From NCBI GenBank assembly GCA_947363565.1, contig CANAPP010000037.1, positions 1 through 32,176 of the forward strand: a stretch of DNA of 32,176 nucleotides. The letters run 5' to 3'. Position numbers and translations under genes: made by a program. Shown one piece after another: positions 21,717-29,866 of the stretch. The stretch's first letter is position 1. Each line of letters starts with the position of its first letter. The notes under the pieces are model-generated. The model saw nothing but the letters and a program-made list of their open reading frames with translations, was not told the DNA's origin and did no database searches. The DNA comes from an uncultured Lachnospiraceae bacterium. GTDB taxonomy: Bacteria; Bacillota; Clostridia; Lachnospirales; Lachnospiraceae.

Positions 21717-23942
21717 CTATAAGTCAGAACCGCTTTTCCTGCGCAGCCGTTTTAACACTCTGCGCAAAGCTCTGACCGGGAAGCCGATAACCCTTGCCGC
21801 GCGGTATGTCTCCGAGCGTTTTATCGCTTCCAGTTCCTTTTTCAGACGCTTGATCTCAAGTCCTCGTTCAAATTTTTCATCGTAGGTAATCTGGAGCTTG
21901 CGGTTAATCTCAGATTTTTCCTGATATGCCCGCATCATCCTGGCGTGGGCAGACGCCTCCCCCTCCACAAATATCCGGTAGGCGATCCGCTCGGTTCCCC
22001 CAAGCCCAATAGCCGCACATTTCTCTGTACCGGAAAGAGCCGCATACCGAACTTTCGCATGGCTGAGTACACTGTATATTGTCCCGTAAAGCAATTCTGT
22101 CATCTCCTCCGGAAAGCTATGCCGATTCAGGAACTCAAACATATTCAAAAAGCTTTTAAAATATCCGTAGCTCCCCCAGAATCCCGTGTCTGCCGTCATG
22201 ATCGATGCCTCGCGGATCCTCCGCTGAAAATATGTCTCCTTTATATAGCCCGCCCGGTCTGCCAAAAGCATTGCCCGGAAGGAAAAGTCATTGTCCTCAT
22301 GAAGAATCCCCGGCTCGAAGAAAAGCTCCTGCTCCCTGAGATATTTCCGTTCAAAAAATGCGATTCCCACATTCGTCCGGTACTCGCCGGCGCCTCTCAT
22401 CAGCATGAACATCTCCGTCCCTGCACACGGCAGCGGATAATCGCCCTTCCGGATGTAAAAATCCTGAAATTCCGGATGCCGATCCCGAAGCTCCTCATTT
22501 TCATAGACATCCGTACCGTCAAAATACATCACCTGAAGCTCATGCTCCCGGCTCTTTTGGTACAAGTTCTCCAGGGCATCCTGCCGCAATGTATCGTCAC
22601 TGTCCATGAAGTAAATATACTCTCCCAAAGCCAGGGAAATCCCTCTGTTGCGGGTTGCCGACAGCCCGCGGTTCTCCTGCCGGTATACCGCGATCCTTGC
22701 ATCCTCCTCCGCGCAAGAAAGAAGGATATCCGGCGAGCTGTCCGTCGAACCGTCGTCGATGCAGATGATCTCCAGCTCCCTCAAGGTCTGTCCGGTGATG
22801 CTTTTCAGGCATTCCTTTACATACGCCTGCGTATTATAGACCGGAATGATCACGGAAACTTTAGGTACATGCAGCGCATCCGCCACGGCCTTTTTTTGCT
22901 TCCTTAGTTCCTCTTCTGCTGCCGCTTCACTTCTCCTTACGTCTTCTTCCTTTTTGCTCAGTCTCTCACGGACTTCCAGCGCATATGGAAGCCCTTTGAT
23001 CTTATGATAATACTCCGGCATGTCATACTCATCTTCCGGAAGTTCCAAAAGCTTCATGCGCAAAAAACGTTCGCTGCATAAAGCCCGCATGATCGTCTGA
23101 CGCGCTTCCTCGCTTCGGACGGTATTGAGATTGAACACGCATCCGGAGAGTACCAGATCCGCGAAGCCTCTTTCTACTTCATCATAAATTCCTCTTCTGT
23201 GCAGCTCCTCATACGTATCCTCATATGCCTGCAGAAAGCAGAGCGGATTCCCGTCCTTCTTATTTTGAAGACTGTCCTTACGGAATACCCGGTAATATAC
23301 CAGATCCTCCCTCACTATGCTGACGCGCTCAGCCTCTGCCATGGCGACAAGGACGAACAGTACATCATTGCTGTTGGGAAGATTCTGAAAGCGCAGGTTC
23401 TGCTCTAAGACAAATTTCCTACGAAACAGCTTTGTCCACGGTGCTGTGATGGACAGCCCGAATATCCTGCCTTCCATGTCTTTTCTGGAAAACACCTCTT
23501 TCTCCGGAATCAGGTTCCTCCACAGATACCTGGGAGCATTTACCACCTGCCCGGTCCTGTTGTCATACCTCTTGGCGCCAAAGAGCACTACATCCGATTC
23601 TGTCCGCTTTCCTTTCCGGAATATCTTTTCCAGAAGAGTCTCATCAAAGATATCGTCAGAATCCAAAAACAGCACATATTCCCCCACCGCTTCTAAAAGC
23701 CCGGTATTCCTCGCCGCACCTGCCCCGGCATGCTCGCCGCAAAGAATCCGTATCCGGTTATCTTTTTTTGCGTATTCCTCAAGAATCCGCGGTGAATCGT
23801 CACTGGAGCCATCATCCATACAGATAATTTCCACAGATTCCAGCGTCTGCTTTATCAGGCAGTCCAGTGCTTCCATCAGATATGCGCCGCTGTTGTACAC
23901 CGGCATGATCACAGAAATGTCTGTTGTCCTATTGTTTTCCAA
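21717..23942 (-). CDS. Tandem (double) family 2 glycosyltransferase
   Basis: The 741-residue chain contains two complete GT2 modules. Module 1 (about 8-330) has VIMPVYNSG, MDDGSSDDS and DSDD at 94-97. A coiled linker (330-358) leads to module 2 (about 360-650) with VSVIIPVYNTQAY, IDDGSTDSS and a second DSDD. The C-terminus (675-741) carries EKSEINRKLQITYDEK, then SETYRAARVIGFPVRALRR, a cassette shared with the adjacent gene at 23947-25644. The start codon is TTG at 23942, 7 nt after AAAGGAG, which lies in the last codons of the upstream gene; the two are coupled. Two transferases in one chain suggest sequential additions or a disaccharide repeat. Confidence 0.9.
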   Translation of the reverse strand: MENNRTTDISVIMPVYNSGAYLMEALDCLIKQTLESVEIICMDDGSSDDSPRILEEYAKKDNRIRILCGEHAGAGAARNTGLLEAVGEYVLFLDSDDIFDETLLEKIFRKGKRTESDVVLFGAKRYDNRTGQVVNAPRYLWRNLIPEKEVFSRKDMEGRIFGLSITAPWTKLFRRKFVLEQNLRFQNLPNSNDVLFVLVAMAEAERVSIVREDLVYYRVFRKDSLQNKKDGNPLCFLQAYEDTYEELHRRGIYDEVERGFADLVLSGCVFNLNTVRSEEARQTIMRALCSERFLRMKLLELPEDEYDMPEYYHKIKGLPYALEVRERLSKKEEDVRRSEAAAEEELRKQKKAVADALHVPKVSVIIPVYNTQAYVKECLKSITGQTLRELEIICIDDGSTDSSPDILLSCAEEDARIAVYRQENRGLSATRNRGISLALGEYIYFMDSDDTLRQDALENLYQKSREHELQVMYFDGTDVYENEELRDRHPEFQDFYIRKGDYPLPCAGTEMFMLMRGAGEYRTNVGIAFFERKYLREQELFFEPGILHEDNDFSFRAMLLADRAGYIKETYFQRRIREASIMTADTGFWGSYGYFKSFLNMFEFLNRHSFPEEMTELLYGTIYSVLSHAKVRYAALSGTEKCAAIGLGGTERIAYRIFVEGEASAHARMMRAYQEKSEINRKLQITYDEKFERGLEIKRLKKELEAIKRSETYRAARVIGFPVRALRRVLKRLRRKSGSDL

Positions 23943-23946
23943 CTCT

Positions 23947-25644
23947 TTACTCCTTTGCTCTCTTCATTATTTTTCTCAAAAACCGTACCGGGAATCCGAT
24001 GATCCGGGCAAGCCGGTAAGTTCGGGATGCTTTCACCGATGCCAGTTCTTTTTCAAGACTTTTTATCTTTAATCCTCTGTCGTACTTCTCTTTGTAAGTT
24101 ATCTGCAGCTTGCGGTTGATCTCGGATTTCTCCTGGTAGGTTAGCTGAAGCTTTTGGTTAATCTCGGATTTCTCCTGGTACGCCCGCTTTAGTTTCTGGT
24201 TAAGCGCAGATTTTTCTCCGGCGGTTACACGAAGCTTATGATAAAGCTCATCTTTTTCGCTTTTAAGCTTTTCCAGTTCGTCCTTTGCACCTTCCAGATT
24301 ATTTTTTACCTTTTCCAGCTCCTCATATACGGATGGTCTGCAAGTGTCCGATTCTGCGCCGGGTGCTCCCGCTCCTGGCCGGGCGAAAAGCTCAAATAGA
24401 AGCCTTTCGCGTCCCTGCAGCTCTTGAAATGCCTGCTGCTCTATCCAGGTTAACTGCCGGTACGCCTCCCGCAAGTTCTGCAAAAGTTCCGTAAGATGAT
24501 CGTAGGAAATATCCTGTGCGCTGCCACCCCTTTGCTCTTTTTCCCGCGTATTATCTTCCGGCAGCTCAAGCCCTGTCAGGGCCAGGGCTTGGAACAGCTC
24601 ACAGAAATTTTGGAAAACCTGCGCGAGTGTGCCGGGAGCATTTTCGCCGCGATCCACTCCCGCAAACGTTCTCACCTGCGCCCTGCAGCTTTCCCGGTAC
24701 TCCCGCACTTCTCTGGCAAATCCGTCCAATTGTCGCGCACATGCCCGAAATGAATATTTTTCATCGATCACAGGCCATAGCTTCTGCACCTTTTCCTTGA
24801 CCGCCGCATATTCTCTGGTCATCTTCTCTGCCTGTTCCACGAACTCCGCCTCATCCCGGTAGCATAAGATGGCATCACCGAACATCTCCTTAAGCACCCC
24901 CGAATCGTCCGAGAGAACCGGGAGCCCGCAGGCAAATGCTTCTAATATCCGCGTGTTGATAAAGCCGTTCTCGATCATATCTTCATAGTGATCACACACG
25001 GTAACCTTTGCATTCCGGTAAAGCTCCGGGAGCTCATCATTGGGCATATTTTCCGCGACCACGTACTTCGTGCTGTCCGGCATGAATTTCTCCCAGTCCG
25101 CGCCCCATACCTTTAAAGGAATACCGTGCTCGATGGACCAGGTGACACATTTGCGCTCCATGTGCCTTGAATTCCCGACAAATACCCAGTCATACTCCTT
25201 CTCCCGGCCGGAATCACTGTCAGGATAGAAGATTTCCGTGTCTGCGCAGATGAGGAGAATCTTTACCGGAACCCGGATTCTGTCCCTTACTTTTTTTCCA
25301 AATGACGCAGAACCTATGCATACCAGATCGTAGGCGCTGTATTCCTCGTCGGTGATCTGGCTTGGATGGCTTAAATTCCACATGATGTATATCCGGCCAT
25401 CCGGAGCCCGGTCGGGAATATACCTTTTCGTCCCTCTCAAGACCACGACCACATCCGCAGCGGCTTCATTAAACCACTCATCGCAGGATTCTACTACAAC
25501 ATAATGTCCCAGCCTTTCCAGATATTTTTTCAGTGAATGGGCAAATACGTAATCTGACCAGTTCTTTTTGGCAGGCGTATCTGGGAAGCCAGCCTTTATC
25601 ACCCATATTTCTTTCCCATCCGCCGCTTTTCTTCTGTCTTCCAT
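23947..25644 (-). CDS. CgeB-like glycosyltransferase with coiled-coil repeat tail
   Basis: The 565-residue protein has a GT-B-like first part (about 10-330). MWNLSHPSQ, WVFVGNSRHMERK and GADWEKF are followed by ENGFINTRILEAFACGLPVLSDD, the nucleotide-sugar-binding motif of Glyco_trans_1_2/CgeB proteins. Residues about 395-530 are helical with four tandem 14-residue repeats (EKSEINQKLQLTYQ type, 477-532). The basic tail SRTYRLARIIGFPVRFLRK is shared with the next gene. It is first in a two-gene unit with the tandem GT2. The tails may hold both enzymes together or on the membrane. ATG at 25644 follows GAGGGAT. Confidence 0.85.
   Translation of the reverse strand: MEDRRKAADGKEIWVIKAGFPDTPAKKNWSDYVFAHSLKKYLERLGHYVVVESCDEWFNEAAADVVVVLRGTKRYIPDRAPDGRIYIMWNLSHPSQITDEEYSAYDLVCIGSASFGKKVRDRIRVPVKILLICADTEIFYPDSDSGREKEYDWVFVGNSRHMERKCVTWSIEHGIPLKVWGADWEKFMPDSTKYVVAENMPNDELPELYRNAKVTVCDHYEDMIENGFINTRILEAFACGLPVLSDDSGVLKEMFGDAILCYRDEAEFVEQAEKMTREYAAVKEKVQKLWPVIDEKYSFRACARQLDGFAREVREYRESCRAQVRTFAGVDRGENAPGTLAQVFQNFCELFQALALTGLELPEDNTREKEQRGGSAQDISYDHLTELLQNLREAYRQLTWIEQQAFQELQGRERLLFELFARPGAGAPGAESDTCRPSVYEELEKVKNNLEGAKDELEKLKSEKDELYHKLRVTAGEKSALNQKLKRAYQEKSEINQKLQLTYQEKSEINRKLQITYKEKYDRGLKIKSLEKELASVKASRTYRLARIIGFPVRFLRKIMKRAKE
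24049..24216 (-). repeat. 42-bp tandem repeats encoding a 14-residue coiled-coil unit
   Basis: Four in-frame units encode EKSALNQKLKRAYQ, EKSEINQKLQLTYQ, EKSEINRKLQITYK and a diverged EKYDRGLKIKSLEK. Nucleotide identity between the middle units is high. A related copy lies at about 21840-21920 in the neighbouring gene. Confidence 0.8.
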
Positions 25645-25673
25645 CAGTTATCCCTCATCTTTTTTTGTATAGG

Positions 25674-25706
25674 CAAAAAAGGAGAGCGGAAAATCCGTTC
25701 TCCTTA
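25674..25706 (-). terminator. Terminator after the three-rhodanese lipoprotein gene
   Basis: Minus strand: AAGGAGA-CGGA stem (25694-25705) with its complement at 25679-25690, three-nt loop, then TTTTTT. Separates the rhodanese gene from the CgeB-like gene. Confidence 0.9.
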
Positions 25707-25722
25707 TAAACCTTACGCATGT

Positions 25723-27264
25723 TTATTTTACCGGAACTACTTTATTCTGCTTCTTGTCATAGTGTACAGTATTTCCATCTTTGTCAATATACGGATGGCC
25801 TTCGTTGCTCCAGCCAATCCAGCCGTCGCTGTAAAGGGATACATCAGTATAGCCGAGCACCATCGCATCCCACGCTTCCTCCGCTGCTCTCCAGCCGCTG
25901 CCGCAGAAGAAAGACATATGCTTCCCGGTATCGACTCCCTGCTCCTTCCACATCGCTTCCAGGACTTCCTTGCTTCTCATGGATTTATCCGGGTTCCGGT
26001 AACAATACATGGAACTGGAATACCCGATCCCGGATTCAGAATGGACGGTTCCGTCAATCCTTCCTGCCAGGTCGTGATAATCATAACCGGTAGACTCGCC
26101 TTCCCACTCTTCGATCGTACGGGTGTCGATAAGCTGATATTTAGCCGTATCCTCAACCATCTTGGCCGCCTCATCAATCGTATCGATCAGATCCGGATTC
26201 TGCGGCTTGTCCGCTCCGAAACTTGTTTTTTCTGCCTTGTTGATTCCTTTCTCCATCTCATAGCCTTTTGCATTCCAGCCGACTAAGCCCTCGCTCATCA
26301 CATGGACATTGTCACAGCCAAGATACTTAAGGATCATCGCCATACGTGTCGTCGCCATCGGTTCAGGCCCAACGATCACCACACAACTATCCTTCGTCAC
26401 GCCTTTGGCCTCTGCCAGCGCGAATAACTCCTTATCGGAGATCAGCCGCCACTCATTTTTATATTCTTCGGCCTTCTCTTCTACATAAACCTTCGGTGTC
26501 TCATACTCGTCCGTATTCACATGGACTGTCCCCGGGACATGGCCGTCTTCGTAGCCAGAACCTGTCTCCTCATTGTTCGTCTCATCGCCCCAGGACACAT
26601 TAAGCATAGCGATCGGCGCATCCTTAACGATGTCTGCCGCCTGCGCCTCAAGCTCCGTGCCGTTCACCACATGGTCAGAGATGTTCTTCACAATCTCTGC
26701 TGGCATGTACAGATTATAATTTTCATAGCTTACAAGGTTCTCTGACCCGGAATTGATAAGCTCCGTTGCATTGTAAGTGGATACATTCTTATAACCAAGC
26801 CCTTCCAGATATTCTTTGACTGCCGCTGCGTCTTTCCCGTCCGTATCATAGATGATGTAAGACTTTTCAGCCGTCATGCCGTTGGCATCAAGTTCTTTCT
26901 GGATGGCTTCCTCCCTGGTCTTATTCTCTCTCTCGTCAGAATAATAATCGCAGTCCAGCCACTGTGCAGAGACATTGACCGCTTGTTCAAAATGTCCGCC
27001 TTTCTCTGCCCCGTCAAGCGCCCAGCCCTGGTATGCACCTGAAACTCTGGCGTCTACGAGAACTGTATTTTCATCGGTGTCTTTGATGTAAGCTAACACC
27101 TCCTCCTCTGTAGCCTCGCCGGATACCTTTTCCTCTGCGCCCGTTCCTTCTGAACCTGCTTCTTCTGTCTTTGGTTCCTCTGCAGTTTTCTGCTCACTCT
27201 TTCCGCAGCCGCCAAGTACTAAGACAGCCGCCAGCATAAGTATGATCGCTGCATTTCTTTTCAT
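25723..27264 (-). CDS. Three-rhodanese lipoprotein
   Basis: The 513-residue precursor has lipobox VLGG-Cys20 and a Glu-rich linker (24-50). Rhodanese 1 (about 52-175) has Asp in place of the catalytic Cys (IYDTDGKDAAA). Rhodanese 2 (about 205-345) also lacks it (VIVGPEPMATTRMA). Rhodanese 3 (about 365-500) has Cys454 in FFCGSGWRAAEEAW. The chain ends with a Lys-rich stretch. It is the third exported rhodanese of the cluster and is not a simple copy of the other two. It has its own promoter and a strong terminator, so it is a single-gene unit. Start ATG at 27264 after GGAGGACAAGGT. It likely acts outside the membrane in sulfur-group transfer or binding; the donor is unknown. Confidence 0.9.
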   Translation of the reverse strand: MKRNAAIILMLAAVLVLGGCGKSEQKTAEEPKTEEAGSEGTGAEEKVSGEATEEEVLAYIKDTDENTVLVDARVSGAYQGWALDGAEKGGHFEQAVNVSAQWLDCDYYSDERENKTREEAIQKELDANGMTAEKSYIIYDTDGKDAAAVKEYLEGLGYKNVSTYNATELINSGSENLVSYENYNLYMPAEIVKNISDHVVNGTELEAQAADIVKDAPIAMLNVSWGDETNNEETGSGYEDGHVPGTVHVNTDEYETPKVYVEEKAEEYKNEWRLISDKELFALAEAKGVTKDSCVVIVGPEPMATTRMAMILKYLGCDNVHVMSEGLVGWNAKGYEMEKGINKAEKTSFGADKPQNPDLIDTIDEAAKMVEDTAKYQLIDTRTIEEWEGESTGYDYHDLAGRIDGTVHSESGIGYSSSMYCYRNPDKSMRSKEVLEAMWKEQGVDTGKHMSFFCGSGWRAAEEAWDAMVLGYTDVSLYSDGWIGWSNEGHPYIDKDGNTVHYDKKQNKVVPVK

Positions 27265-27335
27265 ACCTTGTCCTCCTTGGATTAATGATAATATACACCC
27301 GAATATAAATAACTCGATAGTAGTATGTTATCACT

Positions 27336-27365
27336 ATTATATTGATTATATACATGTCCGTCTAA
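27336..27365 (-). promoter_or_regulatory. Promoter of the three-rhodanese lipoprotein
   Basis: Minus strand: TTAGAC (27360-27365), 18-bp spacer, TATAAT (27336-27341). The spacer carries GACATGTATATAATCAAT, which resembles sequence just upstream of the TVP38 promoter at 31554-31588. Confidence 0.55.
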
Positions 27366-27421
27366 TTGATTTTTTAGATAAAACGTCCATATTATAGATT
27401 ATTTCTATCAGTCCGCTGCGT

Positions 27422-28441
27422 TCACTTCTCCCTGCTGAAGTAATCCCGCCGCACCATCTCCAAAAACTCCTGCGACAGATACGCCTCGAGCTTTTTATAA
27501 GTAGATTCATTAAAGATCAGCTTATCCGGCTGCTGATACTGAACCCATGCCATAGCGCACCAGGTCACTCCTCTCAGGCAGGTGATCGGAATAAACGTAT
27601 AAACTCTCTCCCTAAGCCCATCCACAGGAAATCTCCCATTAACCGCCCGGATATATCCATCCAGGAACGCATCCGTCTCCTTAGGGCTTAATATCACATC
27701 TATCTTCCAGAAAGTAGTCGTGGGTGCGAGAAAATGCCCAAGATCCTGCGCCGGATCTCCGTAAAGAGGCTTCTCCCAGTCGATCAGGTAATTCCCCTTA
27801 CCTTCTCCGCCTATCAGGAAATTGGTGGAGTTAAGCTCCGTATTGATGCAGCACCGGTATACCTCCTCATTTTCTGCATTATTAAGTCTCTCCCAGCCCA
27901 TATCCAAAAGATCCCTTACCGCCTTTTTCGTCCCGGCATCCCCCAACGGCGAATCCATATATACCTTTACCATCTCCTCACATTCTTCTAAGATAGCTTT
28001 CAGCGGATCCTCAGGAGCAATAAGCTGCGAATCCGCCGGAATCCGTACACTGTGGATATCCGCAAGGCACTGGACAGCGGATAGCATATCCTTACGGTAA
28101 TCAAGACTGAGGCCAGGAAGATACTCCATCACAAGCACACCATGCTCAAGCTTCTCAAGACTTCCGTCCACGTAATACACTCTGGGTGTCCTTCCCGATC
28201 CTTCCAGCAGTTTTAGCGCATGGTACTCATATTCAATCTGGTTTTCCAGATGCATCTGGCTCCCACAGTTTACCCGCAGGAGTAAATCTTTTCTGCTCAC
28301 CGGGTGAGTAAAAATATAGTTGATATTATATTCTCCCTGGGCCAGAAGCCTGTACTCCTCTAAAACCTCTCCCGGCAGGTTTAGCGCCTCCCGGTAGGCA
28401 GTAGACCTTACATACTCTTTTAATCCTTCAATTCTGTCCAT
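27422..28441 (-). CDS. APH/choline-kinase-fold phosphotransferase with altered catalytic loop
   Basis: The 339-residue protein has the kinase-like fold of aminoglycoside/choline kinases. A Gly-containing loop around QGEYNINYIF is followed by LLLRVN with Arg56 in place of the usual Lys, and by hinge VMEYLPG. The catalytic loop reads CINTELNSTNFLIG (198-211), and the metal-binding LIDWEKPLYGDPAQDLGHF has Asp221. The usual His-x-Asp of the Brenner motif is replaced by Asn200-x-Glu202, while Asn207 is kept. It may be a slow kinase, have changed chemistry or be a binding protein. It lies 33 bp downstream of the fused transferase gene. It could phosphorylate a sugar or nucleoside intermediate (inference). 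Confidence 0.82.
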   Translation of the reverse strand: MDRIEGLKEYVRSTAYREALNLPGEVLEEYRLLAQGEYNINYIFTHPVSRKDLLLRVNCGSQMHLENQIEYEYHALKLLEGSGRTPRVYYVDGSLEKLEHGVLVMEYLPGLSLDYRKDMLSAVQCLADIHSVRIPADSQLIAPEDPLKAILEECEEMVKVYMDSPLGDAGTKKAVRDLLDMGWERLNNAENEEVYRCCINTELNSTNFLIGGEGKGNYLIDWEKPLYGDPAQDLGHFLAPTTTFWKIDVILSPKETDAFLDGYIRAVNGRFPVDGLRERVYTFIPITCLRGVTWCAMAWVQYQQPDKLIFNESTYKKLEAYLSQEFLEMVRRDYFSREK

Positions 28442-28474
28442 ATTTTAATTTCCTTTCCGGCTTGCTGCTGCCGC

Positions 28475-29836
28475 TCACCGCACATCCGCATACATCCTTG
28501 CGATCACTTCGATATCCACGTCGTCCCGGTATTTCTTACGAAGACGGTTCATCTTCCACATCTCGCGCAGTTTAGGGATAGTCCCCGCTGGGAACCGCCT
28601 GTCCGATGTGTAAATCCTGCTTTTCGTAATCCCGATCTTCTCACCCCTTGCTTTCAGCGTAAGCGAGAACTGGTAATCTTCCATGACCGGCAGCTCCGGG
28701 AACATCCCCGCATCAAAAAAAAGCTTCCGGTCGATAAATATCCCCTGGTCACCGAACACGACATTACGGTCTTTGATCCGGTGATTGGAAATGACCCGGC
28801 AGGTAAACATAAAAAAATTGAACGAATGGAACGCAATCCCAAAACAGCCCACCCGGTAATCCTTCATGACACTGCGGATCTGCTCCAGCGGCCTCTCCGG
28901 CAGTTCACTGTCGCAGTGCAGGAAAAACAGAATATCCCCTGTACTCTCCTGCGCCCCCAGGTTCATCTGATGCGCCCTTCCCTTCGGGGAATGGATAAGT
29001 CTGAACTCCGGCCCGATATAGTCAAGGGTCCTGTCCGTACTCCCGCCGTCCACCAAGATGACTTCACATCTGTCTTTTATCTTTCTCAGGCTGTCAAGAA
29101 GGTTTACGATCATCTTTTCTTCATTATAAATCGGCACAATCACGGATATCCTGCTTGTCCGTATCAAAAACTTCCCTGTCTCCGTTTTCTGAAGCTTCTT
29201 TTGGAATCTCAGCCTGTCCCTGCAGCCTGCCACATCCTCCTTCGTATCGATATCATGAAGCTCCTTCCCAAGACCGGCTGACAGATGGCTGCGCTTAAGG
29301 CTCTGAATCGTATTAGCCAGTACACTTCCATGGCCGTACGTCTGTTTTTCAAAGGCTTCCCTTCCCGCCGTCTTCATCCCCACCAGATAATATCCGCCGT
29401 CAGCGGTCGGCCCGATTACGATATCCTTTTTCTCCAGAATCTCAAATGCCTGCTTAAGATCCCTGCACGACACCTCCGGCACATCTGTCCCCATCAGGAG
29501 GCAGGATGCATACCCCTTTGCCAGCACCTGTTTTATCGCCCGGTACATCCGCTCCCCCAGGCCGTCGCCCTCCTGCGGGAAATATCCGGCACACTCCCCG
29601 AATATCCGGTAAAGTATATTTTCCTTATCATCCGGAGGATCCCCGTACCGTCCGTCCCCTCCGGTAAAGCACACATAGATATCTGCCTCCACCTTCCTGC
29701 ACACCACCGCAATATCCTTTAAAAAGCAGACATGCAGCTTCGCGCACTGCCCGGGCGTAAAATAAGGCATCAGCCTCGTCTTCGTCCGCCCCGGGACCGG
29801 CACGCGGGTAAATATGATCAATGCCCTTTTTTTCAT
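28475..29836 (-). CDS. Fused TIGR04282-TIGR04283 transferase (rSAM/selenodomain type)
   Basis: The 453-residue protein joins two enzymes usually encoded separately. Residues 1-222 are a DUF2064/CofC-like nucleotidyltransferase-type domain: IIFTRVPVPGRTKTRL, LLMGTDVP with Asp118, and GPTADGGYYLVG. Residues 229-453 are a GT2 domain: ISVIVPIYNEE, LVDGGSTD, GRAHQMNLGA, HCDSELP, FGDQGIF and MEDYQFSLTLKARGE. Both are the families annotated as rSAM/selenodomain- or arsenosugar-associated transferases 1 and 2. The fusion supports two successive steps on one substrate. It lies between the Fe-S protein gene and the kinase-fold gene in a compact operon. The ribosome site (AAAGGAAC) is somewhat distant from the ATG. 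Confidence 0.93.
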   Translation of the reverse strand: MKKRALIIFTRVPVPGRTKTRLMPYFTPGQCAKLHVCFLKDIAVVCRKVEADIYVCFTGGDGRYGDPPDDKENILYRIFGECAGYFPQEGDGLGERMYRAIKQVLAKGYASCLLMGTDVPEVSCRDLKQAFEILEKKDIVIGPTADGGYYLVGMKTAGREAFEKQTYGHGSVLANTIQSLKRSHLSAGLGKELHDIDTKEDVAGCRDRLRFQKKLQKTETGKFLIRTSRISVIVPIYNEEKMIVNLLDSLRKIKDRCEVILVDGGSTDRTLDYIGPEFRLIHSPKGRAHQMNLGAQESTGDILFFLHCDSELPERPLEQIRSVMKDYRVGCFGIAFHSFNFFMFTCRVISNHRIKDRNVVFGDQGIFIDRKLFFDAGMFPELPVMEDYQFSLTLKARGEKIGITKSRIYTSDRRFPAGTIPKLREMWKMNRLRKKYRDDVDIEVIARMYADVR

Positions 29837-29866
29837 CGATTATTTTTTGTTCCTTTCTCCATGAAC

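Noticed and set aside
24049-24216. CRISPR-like or satellite repeat
   Set aside because: The 42-bp units are in frame, contiguous and encode a coiled-coil heptad pattern, with no spacers.
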